A stretch of DNA of 64,000 nucleotides, taken from contig JAVKOQ010000130.1 in the NCBI GenBank assembly GCA_031835245.1, positions 1 to 64,000 of the forward strand, given 5' to 3'. How positions within the stretch are numbered: the first letter of the stretch is position 1; each line of letters begins with the position of its first letter. The stretch is from Balamuthia mandrillaris. Its lineage: Eukaryota > Discosea > Longamoebia > Balamuthiidae. Both the position numbers and the translations under genes were made by a program. A model generated the notes under the pieces. The model was not told the DNA's origin. It made no database searches and worked only from the letters and a program-made list of their open reading frames with translations. Positions 51,493-62,203 of the stretch are shown piece after piece.

Positions 51493-52235
51493 TCTCTCTC
51501 TCTCTCTCCCTTCGTTTCCTCCATCTGACAGGCAAACATTTTTCCCACAAAGATGCTTTCACAAAGATCATTCAATCAGAAGGCGTGCGAGGTCTCTACT
51601 ACGGCTACACAGCCTCCATGCTGACATACGTGCCGGCAGCAGCTGTGTCATGGACCACCTACGAAACTGTCAAACGGGAGCTGTACAAATATCACGTGGA
51701 CAAACTGCCGGGGCTCCTCTTTCGCTCTTTCTCTCCCTCCACCAAAACGTTTGCTGCTCATTCCTCCTCTTCTTCCTCCTCTTCCTCTTCTTCCAGTGCT
51801 CCACAACAAGAGAATAGTTTTGTGAGTTTTATCGCCGGACTGGTTGCCGGCACTTTTTCTTGCATTGTCTCGAACCCTCTGGACGTCGCCAAGACGAGGC
51901 TTCAAGTGGACACTTTTTTGCAACAGCATCAGCTAATGTCGATGGGAGACAAGCTTTCCAAACCACCTCCGCCCCTTCATCCTATGACCGACCATCTCCC
52001 TCCTCTGCCCAACCTCACCCCTTTTCCCTCCTCCGCCTCCTACCCTTACTCCAAATCACTCTCCCCACGACGGAAATACCACGGACTGATATCAGCGTTG
52101 CGGACGATGGTGCGAGAGGAAGGACTGACCGTGCTGTCCAGAGGATTGGTATCCAAGATTCTGTTCTACGCGCCCTCCTCCGGTCTCGCCTATGGGGTCT
52201 ACGAAATGGCCAAGAACCTCAGCCTAAAGGATTGA
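50220..52235 (+). CDS. SLC25A44: SLC25A44-like mitochondrial carrier
   Basis: SLC25A44 is reported to move branched-chain amino acids across the inner mitochondrial membrane. Exons: 50220-50389, 50483-50522, 50622-50700, 51022-51177, 51301-51438, 51532-52235; total 1287 bases, 428 residues. The opening GWENINSTKFFFW matches the family start. The three carrier repeats show P-x-[DE]-x-x-[KR]-type signatures or relatives: FNYPLHLINTRLQVQ, WVPLDVVAQRLQLQ and SNPLDVAKTRLQV. GIRGALWNGFL, GLYYGYTASMLTYVP and LSRGLVSKILFYAP are the following repeat ends. A Ser/Pro-rich insert of about 45 residues sits in the third repeat's matrix loop. The exon start at 51022 is set by the only AG after the TTC repeat. 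Confidence 0.88.
50745..50965 (+). repeat. (TTCTTG)/(TTC)n repeat block in the carrier intron
   Basis: About 220 bases of TTC-based repeat fill intron 50701-51021. No AG occurs in it, so the splice acceptor scans past the whole block to CAAATAG at 51021. Confidence 0.95.
51207..51240 (+). repeat. (CT)n microsatellites in carrier introns
   Basis: A CT run lies in intron 51178-51300. A second, interrupted run (about 51451-51509) lies in intron 51439-51531. Confidence 0.9.
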
Positions 52236-52330
52236 TGGGCCACAGTGCTCCCTCTTTTTTTTAAAACTATTTATCTTTTTTTTTCGAAGTTTGTTCGTTT
52301 GTCTTTTGTTGTTGTTTTCTTCAGTTTCAT

Positions 52331-53270
52331 CTAGACGAGGCTAACTTTCTCAGAGACATGAGCGGTGAAGCCGTTGGTGTAGGCTCTGTTGCGAAGGGTG
52401 ACCAGCCTCCTCTCGAGACGCATGGCGGCGGCCTTCCTGGTGGCCGCTTCTTTCTCTTGGATGGCGGCCAGGGCGGCCTCGTTGCCTTGCAGCTGCTCGC
52501 GGAGGAGGGCAAAGAGGTCGTCCAAAATAACGGCAGAGACGTGCTCCACGTTGCCTTGCTCCTCCTGCAGCCGCTGTTGGTCCACGTTGCTTTGTTTTTG
52601 TTGTTGTTGTTTGCTTTGGCCTGGTTGGGAGGATGCTGCCTTTGGTGCCCCCAATTCGATGCAAAACTCCAGTTCTGCGTTTGTGTTTGGTGATGGAGAA
52701 AGTGAGAGGAGAAGGAGAGAAGCAAAGGATGAGAATAAGAGCAGAGAGAAAGAGAAACCATTTTTCGGAGCACGGTGGTTGACACGAGGGATGACGAGAC
52801 CGCCCAAGGCACCAACGGGGGAGATGTGCTCTCTTGCACAACCGGCTATCTCTACGTTGGCTATTTGGTTGGGATGGCCACCATCAATCAAACAGTTAGT
52901 GACAGAGAATGCGCGAACAGCCGAGAGAAAAAGATTTGAGACACCTTTTATCTTGTCGTTCACGGAGGCTTCGATCTTGCGTACCACTTCATCAGCGGGC
53001 ACTTGGCCAGAAAAGGTGAAGGCTACTTTGCCTGAAGATGAGATTAGAAAACAAAAAAAAAAAAAGAACAAGGAACGGCGGGGCAATGGAATCAAAAAAA
53101 AAAAGGTGAATGGCTTGGGTGCTTTTACCTTTGGTCTTGGCACTGTATGCGAAGAAAAGGAGCGGAAGGGAACCAAGCACCTCATCGACCGCCTGCTTCA
53201 CCAAGAACAGAGCGGAGCACACTTGCGGTGTTCTCAGTCTGTCGTTCTTTTCTCTGATCTCTGCCGCCAT
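52331..53270 (-). CDS. AlaX-like (alanyl-tRNA editing-related) protein with coiled-coil tail
   Basis: The start is MAAEIREKNDRLRTPQ at 53270; exon 1 runs to 53129 and exon 2 starts at 53031. Spliced sequence VVRKIEASVNDKIKANVEI resembles the segment of AlaRS/AlaX editing domains around their PEELRRVE...VNE motif, and CSALFLVKQAVDEVLG resembles the helix before it. However the zinc-binding His-x-x-x-His of AlaX is replaced (VCSAL), and no clear Cys-x-x-x-His follows, so editing activity is doubtful. A Gln-rich linker and a coiled coil rich in Glu/Ala/Arg form the C-terminus (stop at 52331). The family call is tentative; a newly seen coiled-coil protein is the alternative. Confidence 0.4.
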
Positions 53271-53535
53271 CTCTCCTCTTTCTTTCTTTCTTTTTTGTTG
53301 CTGTACTGACTTCCTTCACAGTTCCATCCCAATTGCTGCACAAACTTTCAACTAATTTTTCACGTCGTCATGATAGTAAGTAAAATAATTATTAATTTAT
53401 TCATGTTTTGATTTTCGATTGGTCGACAATCAAAAATGCCGTTTGGTTCAATTTTCGTTTTTTTTGTTGGAAAAAAAAACGTAGCGAAAGCAAAGCTGAG
53501 AAGAGAGAGAAAGAGAGAAGCAAAAGGCAGAGAGG

Positions 53536-55779
53536 ATGGCAGAGGAAGCATCCAGGGACAGCGTAGCGCCGCGTAGTGGTCCCGCTTGCACGGAGGACGG
53601 CCAAAAAGAGAACGACCAGCAGCTCGCAGAGCAAGTGGAGCCGGGAGGAACCAGCGCTGATGCTCCCTCGCCAACATCATTATCGGAGGAGGAAAGAGCC
53701 ATCCAGGAGGAGGAGGAAGAAAGCGTAGCGGCAGCGGCGGATGGAGATCAGAGCAGCAAGCAGCCAGACGAAAGCGAGTATCAAGAGGAAAAAGAAGAAG
53801 ACAAAGAGGAGGTCACGGTGGAAGTGGTAGCAGCGGGCGGTGAGCAGGAGGAAGGACTGCAACAAGTAACGCTAGTGGAGGAGGACATGGTGGAAGAAAG
53901 CGTGGACGAGGAAAGCCAAGCAGAATGTTCAACAGCAAGCCCATCAGTGAGTGAAGAAGATGAAGAAGAAGCTGAAGAGGTCTCCCTGCCATTGGATGAA
54001 GCTGAAGACTGTGATGGTTGTTTAACGGAGACCCAAGCCAGCAACATTGTGCTTTTTGTTCGTTGTTCCTTATTCCTCCGATGGCTGTTTGAGTTTGTTA
54101 AGTTACTAACGGCAACGTTTCGCCAGCAAAACATGTTTGGACAAACGAAAGCACTGCTGAAAGCGATCGTTGAAGAGCAAAAGTTAAGGCAAGAAGAGGT
54201 AACCTCTTTAAAAAAAAAGGCTACGTACACTGCATTGTTGACCTTAAACCTTGTTTGTCATTCCAAAGGAAGCAGCAGACTTCGAAGAAATATTGGAGAG
54301 TAGCAAGGTTCATCATGAGCAGATGACAACGCTGAAAAAAGAGCTTGTAACCTGCAAGATGCTAATGAACCAAGTGATAAACACGTTAGAGGCCGAGAAT
54401 CAGTACCTCATGCAGCAACACAGACAAAGCATAAATGGTTTCGTTCTTTCTCTTCAGCTCCAAGGTGGCATTTACATCTAATAAGAATATATGTTGTGCA
54501 GAAGTTAACACGCTCCGCTCCACCCTTCGAAACAGAGATCGAGGTAACGGAAAGTGAGACAAATGAATGAAAAAGAGACTCACGCTTTTCTCAGAGTTTG
54601 ATCAGATATGCGACTCCATGAACCGCCAACTAAAGAGGGCAGAGGAATACAGCGAGCGACAACGGCTTGAGCTAGAGGAGCTACAGCTAGAATGTAGTCG
54701 ATTGTTAGAAGTTAAACGGGTATCTATCTCGCTTTTCTTATCCGGTACATGGTCTAATTAAAAAGACTAGGAGAATCAATACTTGCAAACACAGATAGAA
54801 CAGATGAGGCGCACTCTTGAACAACCAAAACACGAGGACAACTTGATCCATACCCTTCGGTACGTTTCTTCTGCATAAACAACATTAGAAACAGTTGTTA
54901 ATAATAAATACAAAAAAACAAAAAAAAAAAAAATAATAACAGCATCCTATGGCAGCTTACCAGCCACGGTATCGTTTAACGCGAATGACTTTCATGTAGT
55001 CTATTGACAGTTTTCTTCGTTTTAGGTGAGATGGTAGAGGAGGTTCTCTCGTTATTTAGCACGTTTCTGCCGCTCCTGTTTACCATAGTCAGCGATTCGT
55101 TGGTAGAGAGAGGTACCTATAGCCCAGAGACTCTGCATTGCGTGCTTGGAATACTAGTGAATGTTGTAGCCAGCGCTGAAGGTATTGTTGCACAAATTTG
55201 TTTTTCTTCCGTCTCTCTCTGTTCAATGTCTCTTGCTTTTTCTGTTCCAGGAAGAGCAGCTGTGATGAGTCATCATAAACACTATGAAGGAATTGCACCA
55301 GTGGCGATGATCGTCCGTCTGATAGAGCATGCCATGAGGACCAACAAAGGAGCAAGTTTCAAGGAGCTCATTCTCTCCGGCATTAATAACATCGCGTTCT
55401 GCCGAGAGGGAAGCGTGCTGCTGTTAGAGCACGACTGCGTGGCTGCTCTTGTCTTCTTTGTTCATTGCGAGAAGGTCACTGAACTCCGCGATACTTGCCT
55501 GCATGTCCTTCGGGCTCTTTTGGTCAGTTTTCCTCTCTCGCTCTCTCTCTCCCCACAGAATTGACTTGCATATTACAGAAGCATGCTCCATTTTCTCGTC
55601 AGGATACCAGAGGGGTACACGTCGTCCCCTTCTCTTCATGGTCGCTTTCCTCTCTGACAAAATCCACTTAAAAGTATGTAGCTCAGCTGTTGGAGGACTT
55701 GAAGCATGATACCAGCGTGCACAGAAACCTGTTCCTTCTCTATGAGGATTACGTTCGCCTCTATGGTGGTGAAGAGTGA
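53536..55779 (+). CDS. HSF2BP: HSF2BP/MEILB2-like protein
   Basis: In mammals HSF2BP binds BRCA2 and brings recombinases to meiotic breaks. Exons: 53536-54048, 54127-54198, 54269-54437, 54502-54543, 54595-54719, 54771-54859, 54943-54968, 55026-55181, 55251-55522, 55579-55614, 55675-55779; total 1605 bases, 534 residues, phases agree. The first 170 residues are strongly acidic and unlike the animal protein. Residues about 172-370 are a coiled coil (LRSTLRNRDREFDQ, RLELEELQLECSRLLEV). The C-terminal armadillo part aligns with HSF2BP: CVLGILVNVVASAEGRAAV, ILSGINNIAFCREG, DTCLHVLRALL and the ending VAQLLEDLKHD. Homology is by eye from memory, but several motifs occur in the same order. Confidence 0.7.
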
Positions 55780-55923
55780 TTCAAATGTTACAAAAAAAAG
55801 CAAAGGTACGCACACAGAAAGGAGAGGAAAGAATCATAGTTATAAAAAAACGTTTGCTAACAGTTGCTTGCTTTGGCACAATTGTACAAGATTCTTCAGG
55901 TTGAAAGAGCCTCCTAGATCGTT

Positions 55924-55983
55924 CCTTTGTCGCGGAAAAAGCAGAAAGGTTTTAGCTCCCATCCTTCATTAGCTCCAAAGCAG
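55924..55983 (-). promoter_or_regulatory. Candidate SECIS element of the selenoprotein W mRNA
   Basis: Read on the minus strand, this lies about 25 bases after the stop codon. It has the SECIS layout: a lower stem (CTTTG pairing with CAAAG), ATGA on the 5' side, about 12 bases of helix strand, an apical AAAA, a returning GCTTTTTCC strand and CGAC on the 3' side supplying the GA of the non-Watson-Crick quartet. The 3' quartet base before GA is C rather than the usual U, and part of helix II relies on G-U pairs, so it is a candidate only. Confidence 0.55.
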
Positions 55984-56005
55984 TAATGCTGTGTTGGGTC
56001 ATTTT

Positions 56006-56418
56006 TCAGGAAGAAGAAAGTTTCTCTCCTTTCCGATCCCCTTCACCCTCTTGTTTTTTGTTTTTCTGTTGTGCCAAGTGTTGCTTCAACATCTGCACGA
56101 CGGCCGCTCCTACCGGATACTTATCGCGGAGATTCTTGGAAGCGGCGTAGGTGTGCTCCCCCGAGAACAAGAGGGTGCCATCCTCCAGAGTGATTTCGAA
56201 CTTGGAGATGTTGCCCTCCTTCGCGATGACCTGCACCCCCGGAAAAGCTGTCTCCACCGCGACCTTCACCCGGTAAAAGTATTCGTACCGTCCTCACGCG
56301 TTACTATGTTTTGTTTTGGTTTTTTTTGGCAAGACACAGGACCCAGTTAGAGCCTCTTGGCTGGAGAGACTTAAGCCAACGAAAAGGTATGTTACCAGTA
56401 TTCTATGAAAAGTTTCAT
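56006..56418 (-). CDS. SELENOW: Selenoprotein W with in-frame UGA selenocysteine
   Basis: SelW is a small thioredoxin-fold redox protein. Exon 1 is 56418-56396 (MKLFIEYC without its last base) and exon 2 is 56303-56006; the 92-base intron has GTAACA and CATAG borders. Splicing gives 106 residues beginning MKLFIEYCNAUGRYEYFYR, where U is a TGA at 56296-56294. This is the Cys-x-x-Sec motif of SelW (YCGAUGY in mammals), followed by AFPGVQV and SKFEITLEDGTLLFSG, matching the family's EFPG and FEV...GKLIHS segments. The length fits (mammalian SelW is about 87), with a Lys/Glu/Gly-rich tail extra. A normal gene finder would truncate it after the TGA or start it at the later GTG. Confidence 0.88.
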
Positions 56419-56588
56419 CAATCTTCCTTCTGCCGCTAACACTGCTTTTCTTCTTTCTTTTCTTTCTTCCGAATTATTTGTGCTGAATTATTTCGTGTCG
56501 TCCTGGCTTCCTTTGGGACCTGAGCTGCATTGCTTCACAAATAGTGTTCAATCTCACCAAAAGAAAAAAAAAAATCGGAATAGAAAAG

Positions 56589-57085
56589 ATGAGAAGAAGA
56601 AAGCAGGTGGAGGGACCTTCAGCTTTGCCGCAACACCCTCCTGGCGTTGCAGGACCGGGAAGCGCAGCCAATAACTACCACCACATCAGCAGCAGTAGCA
56701 AGGACATAGGGGAGCACCCAACCTACTCTCCCGGCACCGAGGTGGTGCTCAGCCCGGCCACAGCGTTCATGGTGTTCCTTGTTGCCCGCCTCCTCAGCGC
56801 CTTCTTCAATACCATCCCCGATTGCGATGAAGTGTACAACTACTGGGAGCCCTCTCACTACCTCACCTTTGGCTTTGGCTTTCAAACATGGGAATACAGG
56901 TATGAACAAACGTTGTTGCCATTTTTTTTTTTGATAGTTGAACAACTGGCTGAGCATCCGCCTTCGTTCGCCAAAAACAGTCCCACTTTTGCGCTACGGC
57001 CGTATCTCTATGTGGCCTTTCATGCCGCCCTGGGCCACCTGCTCACATTATTTGGCATTGCTAACAAGGTACCTCTCTCCTCTCT

Positions 57086-57140
<55 letters not shown>

Positions 57141-58898
57141 TCTCTCTCTCATAAAACCTAAAACATGCTTAACAATGCAGGTGGTAGTGTTCTACTTGAT
57201 CCGCTGTGGGCTAGCCGCCTTCTGTTCCTTCGGAGAGGCAACGTTCTACCGCGGAGTGGTGCATGCCTTTGGCCCTCGCGTGGGGCTGCTGACCTTGCTC
57301 TTCCTTCTGTCCAGCTGTGGCATGTGGATAGCCTCCACCGCTCACCTCCCCAACAGTTTTAGCATGTACGGCGTGCTGCTCTGCTTTGGTTGGTGGTTCC
57401 AGCGACGACACACTCTTGCTGTGTTCGCAGGAGCCTTGGCCGTCCTTCTGGGCTGGCCGTTCGTGGCGTTGCTCTTCGTGCCAGTGGGCATCGACCTGTT
57501 GTGGCAGTGCGGACCGGTCCGGGTGCTGTTGTGGGGGACGGCCGCTCTGTTGACCTTCATCCTGCCCTCCATCTTCACGGATTGGTACTACTATGGCTTT
57601 CCGGTGGTGGCCGTCTGGAACCTCATTCGATACAATGTGTTGGATTCGAACACCGGTTCTCATCTATATGGAGTGGAGCCTTGGACGTATTACATAAGCA
57701 ATGCGTTCCTTAACTTTAACTTTGTCTTTTTCCTTTCGCTATTGTCCTTTCCCGTAAGCTCTTACTTTCAAATTTCTGTCTTCCGCTGGTACATGTCACT
57801 AATCTGTTTTCTCTTATGTTTTTAGTGCTTGTTAACGTTCCGAAAATGGAGCAGTCATCTGCAACATTTGGGTCGTCGGCCACTTTTCAGTGTTTGCTGC
57901 CTCGCTCCTTTGTACTTGTGGTTGGCAGTGATGTTGCGCATGGCCCACAAAGAGGAGCGGTTCCTATTTGTTATTTATCCTCTGATTTGCTTCGCTGCAG
58001 CAGTAACCCTGGTCGTTTGCCTCGACGTTACCAAGGTCATCCTTGGAGCTCTTTCTCCTACTGGATGGAAGGTAATCCAAACGTTTCTCCTGCTCTTTAC
58101 TTGACTTCTCATCCTAATATCTCTTCTAATCGCTTTTCTCATTTACTACTCCTTTGTAGATAAGTGTGTTGAGGAAGTTGTTGTTTATCGTTGGCACTAC
58201 GTTCGTTCTGGTAGTGGCCACATTGGCTTTTTCCAGGACGGCTGGGTTGACAATCCATTACGGAGCTCCAATGCAGCTCTACGGCCATCTTTCCGCAGTG
58301 GAGTTACAGCACGGCAAAAATTCATCACACCCTGTCCCAGGCCAAGGTTTGTTTCTCTCGTTCTCTGCATATCTCCTCTTCTATTTACTTACTATCGTCA
58401 ATAGTAAACATCTGTGTTGGAAAGGAATGGTATAGGTTCCCAAGTAGTTACTTTTTGCCTTCGTCCAAATATCAGCTCGCCTTCCTTCGTTCTTCCTTCC
58501 GGGGTCAACTGCCACAACCCTATGCCACCGGAGAGAATGGCACTAGAGTCATCCCCGCCAACATGAATGACCAAAACCAAGAAGAGCCCTCTCGCTATGT
58601 ACGCTTCTTTCTTCTTTGCTCTTCTTTTAGAGATCACAAACCGATTTATTCTTCTTGCTAGATTGAGATAGAGAAGTGTCATTATCTGGTGGATTTAGAA
58701 TTTGAAGGCCAGACGGAGCCATTTTATTCTGAGGAGGAAGGATGGACGGTGGTGGCTGACTTTCCGTTCCTGGACACTGCTCGCTCTCACCCTTTCTTCC
58801 GCGCGTTTTACATTCCCTTCCTCTCCCCTCGCTACACCGCTTGGAGCCACTATTATTTATTACGCAACGCCCGACTCGTTGCTCTGTATACTCGTTAA
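56589..58898 (+). CDS. ALG9: ALG9 alpha-1,2-mannosyltransferase
   Basis: ALG9 adds mannose to the lipid-linked N-glycan precursor in the ER lumen. Exons: 56589-56899, 56981-57068, 57181-57753, 57826-58071, 58160-58346, 58405-58598, 58662-58898; total 1836 bases, 611 residues, the family's normal length. The GT-C family loop has the acidic motif NTIPDCDEVYNYWEP. Other matches are EYSPTFALRPYLY, HLPNSFSMYGV, HKEERFLFVIYPLICF, NICVGKEWYRFPSSYFLP, RGQLPQPYA, MNDQNQEEPSRY and KCHYLVDLEFE. Many hydrophobic segments fit a multi-pass ER membrane enzyme. Intron 57069-57180 is largely a CT repeat. Confidence 0.96.
57089..57150 (+). repeat. (CT)n microsatellite in an ALG9 intron
   Basis: The longest CT run in a plus-strand gene here lies between the donor at 57069 and the acceptor CAATGCAG at 57180. 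Confidence 0.95.
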
Positions 58899-59235
58899 CA
58901 TTGTTTTCAGTTTTGCTTGCTTTCTTCTTGGCGACTGCGGATAACATCAGCTTCTCTCTGTGTTCCACGATGGTTTGGATGGTCAAGAGTTTTGCACCTT
59001 GCTTCTGCTCTCTCCTAAGGTTCAAGGAAGGGAACAAGGTTTTGTTGGTGGTGGATGTATGTCATAGCGGCACGACAGCAAAGGGAGAGGAGGTGCTGGC
59101 GTTAAAAAGGAGTTACATTAAACAACAACAACTTCACAATAAATAAAAAACCCAAAACGCAAAGCCGGAAAGAGCACATAGAGAGAAAAGAGGAAAGGGA
59201 AAGGACGGGTGTCAAAGCAAACACATCTGCCCTCA
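58899..59235. other. Convergent intergenic region between ALG9 and the SPFH gene
   Basis: The 3' ends of two converging genes meet here. No further gene is supported. Confidence 0.5.
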
Positions 59236-60343
59236 AGGATTCCACGCGCTCAACAGCTGGGCGATCCTATCTTCCCTGTCTCCCTGGCCAACTGGTCGCA
59301 GGGCCGTGAACCGAAGGCTCGAGATGCTGACGCCAAGGTGCTTCCTTTGAGCGGCCCGATTGGCAAGGCGGAGAGTGTCGTCCATGCAGCTGGTGTCCTC
59401 GCAAAAGATCTTGAGGCTGAGGTCTTGGGCTCGTTCCTGCAGGGCTTCTCGGATGGCCTCCTCCACCGGCCGTGGAAAGTTGTCTCCCATGTTGTACACG
59501 CGCTCCATAGGGTTCACTACCTTGTACTCTGCCACACAACTGATTTGTAAGGGCACTTCTTCGTATGACTTTATCTCGCTGTTTCGCAAATGAGCATAAA
59601 GAAAGTCAGTTAGCTATGGAAGAAGCAGCAGAAGCAGCTGCAGAAGAAGAACGAAGAAGAAGAAGAAGAAGAAGAACAAGAAGAAGAAGAAGAAGAAGAA
59701 CAAGAACAAGAACAAGAACAAGAACAAGAACAAGAACAAGAGGAAGCAGAAGCAGAAGAACAACAAGAACGAACGAACGAACGAGGAGGAGGAGAATAAC
59801 AAAACTAGAATAACAAAGAACAAAAGAGGAAGGAGGTACTGGTAGGTGATGGTCATTCTGTAAACAACGGTGGTGTCCACTATTTTCTCAGTGCCAGCGT
59901 TGAATTTCTAAGTAGCAAACAAAAACCAGTAATCGGGTGTTAGAAGCATGTTTCATTTGGCCTGTAGTAAGATACAACAACAACAAAAACATACCTTCAC
60001 TTTATCCTTGAAAGGAACGAGCTGAAAAGATTGAAGGATGAAGTTTGCAAAAGAAAGAGGTGAGCTACCAGTTTCAAAAATAAAATAAAATGAAAAAGGG
60101 ACGAACGATGTGAGTGCCAGCCAACAAAACCCTATGGAACTCTCCATTACGTTCCACGATCACAGCCTGGCCCTCCTTCACCTTCACCGATGTTTTCGGC
60201 ATGTTGTTTGGCTTTTGCTCTTCTTTCTTCTTGTAACGCCCTAATTCAGCAGCATTTGCGCACAAATTGAGGATATTACGTTCAACCAAGCTGAACCTTT
60301 CCAGCTGCAGATGAGCTGCGTATGAGGAACACTTTCCCGCCAT
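59236..60343 (-). CDS. Small SPFH/Band 7 (stomatin-like) protein
   Basis: SPFH proteins organise membrane microdomains. Two starts are possible: MAGKCSSYAAHLQ (60343) or MPKTSVKVKEG (about 60200). The conserved part begins VKVKEGQAVIVERNGEF and VLLAGTHIV, then short exons LVPFKDKVK and KFNAGTEKIVDTTVVYR. The last exon (from about 59578) has EEVPLQISCVAEYKVVNP, the SPFH beta segment, then VEEAIREALQERAQDLSL and a short helix before the stop near 59236. It lacks the long hydrophobic hairpin and coiled-coil tail of stomatins, so it is a compact version. A TTC/GAA repeat (about 59650-59760) lies in an intron. Internal exon borders are approximate. Confidence 0.65.
59646..59765. repeat. (GAA)/(ACAAGA)n repeat in the SPFH gene intron
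   Basis: The plus strand shows GAA and ACAAGA units; the transcript of the minus-strand gene therefore carries UUC/UCUUGU repeats. A similar TTC/TTCTTG block at about 60418-60480 lies upstream of its start codon. Confidence 0.9.
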
Positions 60344-60614
60344 TTTTTGTTGCGACTGGAAGAGAGGAGAGAGGGTGAGATGAAGGAAGACCTGTTCTGC
60401 TTCTTCTTTGTTGTTGTTGTTGTTCTTCTTCTTCTTCTTCTTTTTCTTCTGCTTGTTCTTGTTCTTGTTCTTGTTCTTTTGCAAAAGAGTAAGCCAGAAG
60501 AAGAGCTGTTCCTGTTCTTGACGGTGACTGAGAATTTAAAAAAAAAAACAGAAAGAAAAGGGTTCAACATTCTGTTCTTATACTTCTTCACTGCAAGATG
60601 GCTTCTCGATTCCT

Positions 60615-62203
60615 TCACAACAATTGCTCACTCTTACTCTTTTGCTTTCTTTTCTTCTTCTTCCTGTTCACCAGCATGACAACAAGCAAGGCCACCACAC
60701 ACAACGCAACCAACACCACCACCACCACTGGCACCGTCACTTGCCACCACAAATCATCATCCTCATCATCTGACTCATTGCTTTCAGGCGAAGAGGAAGT
60801 AGAAGAGGAACTGCTTGGTTGAGAAGAAGAAGAGGAGGAGGAGGAGCTCTCATCTTCTGGAAACGCTCTGGTGTTTCTCTGCAGAAAGACGCCATCACTA
60901 TTGAAGGAGGAAAAGTCAGGGGACCTATTGCCATCCACATCCACCCACTCCATGCGGTTTCCAAATTGGAGGGGCAGTGGAGGAGGGCTGCTAAACTCCA
61001 CATCCGTCACGTCTGGTTCATCCATCAGCCAGAGAAAGAAAGAGTGGGTGAGTGAGTGAGAGAAGAGAGAAAGAGATGTGAACAGCAAAGCAAAAATGAA
61101 CCACCACAAACCTTCAAAGATGACCCCATTGTTTCTCAACAATGCTCCATAGTCGATATAGCCCACAGTGTCCACGCCTGTGATGGCCAAGTCGAGGAGG
61201 GCATCACCATCAAAATCCACAAAGCGCACTGCGCAGCCGTAAACTTGTGGCAACAAGTCTCCTGGAAACAACTCCGCTGTGCTATCCCTGAACTGCCCTT
61301 CCTCCGTCTGCACAAACACGGCGGAGAACGTACGACCGAGTGTTGAGGCCCTGCCACAGACCGCCAAGTCCAAGCGTTGGTCTCCATTGACATCTCCCCA
61401 ATCCGCACTGCTTTGGGAAAGTGGGGGCAAAGTGCTGCCCTCGGCCATGATGCTTTTCGTCACGTCCGTGAACGTCCCATCCCCATTGCTGCGATACAAC
61501 CCGGAGGAGTTGTTCATCACCCAGGCCAAGTCATCCTTTCCATCCCCATCGAAATCTCCTGCTCGCGCTTCTCCATAACTCACCAGTATAACTCCAGCAA
61601 AGGTGGCAGAGACGTCGACCTCGGTGAACGTGGCGGGTTGATTTCCATTGTTCAGGTACACTGTGCTGGCTCCCAGCCAAGCAGAGACGAAGAGGTCCAC
61701 TCGTTGGTCTCCATCAAAGTCTCCCCATTCCATCACGCAATCGGTGTGCTGACATGCGGCCAAAGCAGGAAGAGTTTCATTGGTCACGTCTGTGAAGTTT
61801 CTCCCTCCTTCGTCGTTCCTCAACAACATGGCAAAGCTTGCTCGGGGGAGGTCAGATTCGCCCATACAAGGAGGTCAGGAAAGCCGTCCTGGTTGAAGTC
61901 AGCCCACTTGCTGTTGCCAAGGTAGATGGGAAGAAGGGGAAAAGGCCCGGTGGTTATGCTTGAGAAGGTCCAGTTCCCGTCATTGTGGTACAACCACCCA
62001 CCACCTCCAAAGATGAACAAGTCGAGGAGGTTGTCTTGGTCCACGTCCGCCCAGGACAGCCCTGGGTTGCTGTGACCATAGGGAACTCCGGCGGGAAAGG
62101 CTTGTGAACTGTTCACAGGAAGGAAGCCTTGGGAAGAAACGGCGGGGAGCACCACCATGAGCCACCACGCCGAACGGAGGAGAGATGTAGCCCATGCCCA
62201 CAT
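60615..62203 (-). CDS. FG-GAP/VCBS-repeat type I membrane protein
   Basis: The start MWAWATSLLRSAWWL at 62203 opens a signal peptide. At least five FG-GAP/VCBS repeats follow, each with an Asp-rich calcium loop: WADVDQDNLLDLFIFG, WADFNQDGFPDLLV, WGDFDGDQRVDLFV, AGDFDGDGKDDLAWV, WGDVNGDQRLDLAV and FVDFDGDALLDLAI. After a Ser/Glu-rich stalk comes one transmembrane helix (VTVPVVVVVLVALCVV) and a short Lys-rich cytosolic tail (stop at 60615). The fold is the integrin-alpha-like beta propeller, so a cell-surface adhesion or receptor role is likely. The frame shifts by one base near 61855, at a run of five C; one more C would make the reading continuous, so a sequence error is likely. An intron lies near 61000-61115. 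Confidence 0.8.

Noticed and set aside
56006-56269. SelW-like open frame starting at a GTG at 56269
   Set aside because: It is only the tail of the gene; the real start is MKLFIEYC at 56418, read through a UGA.
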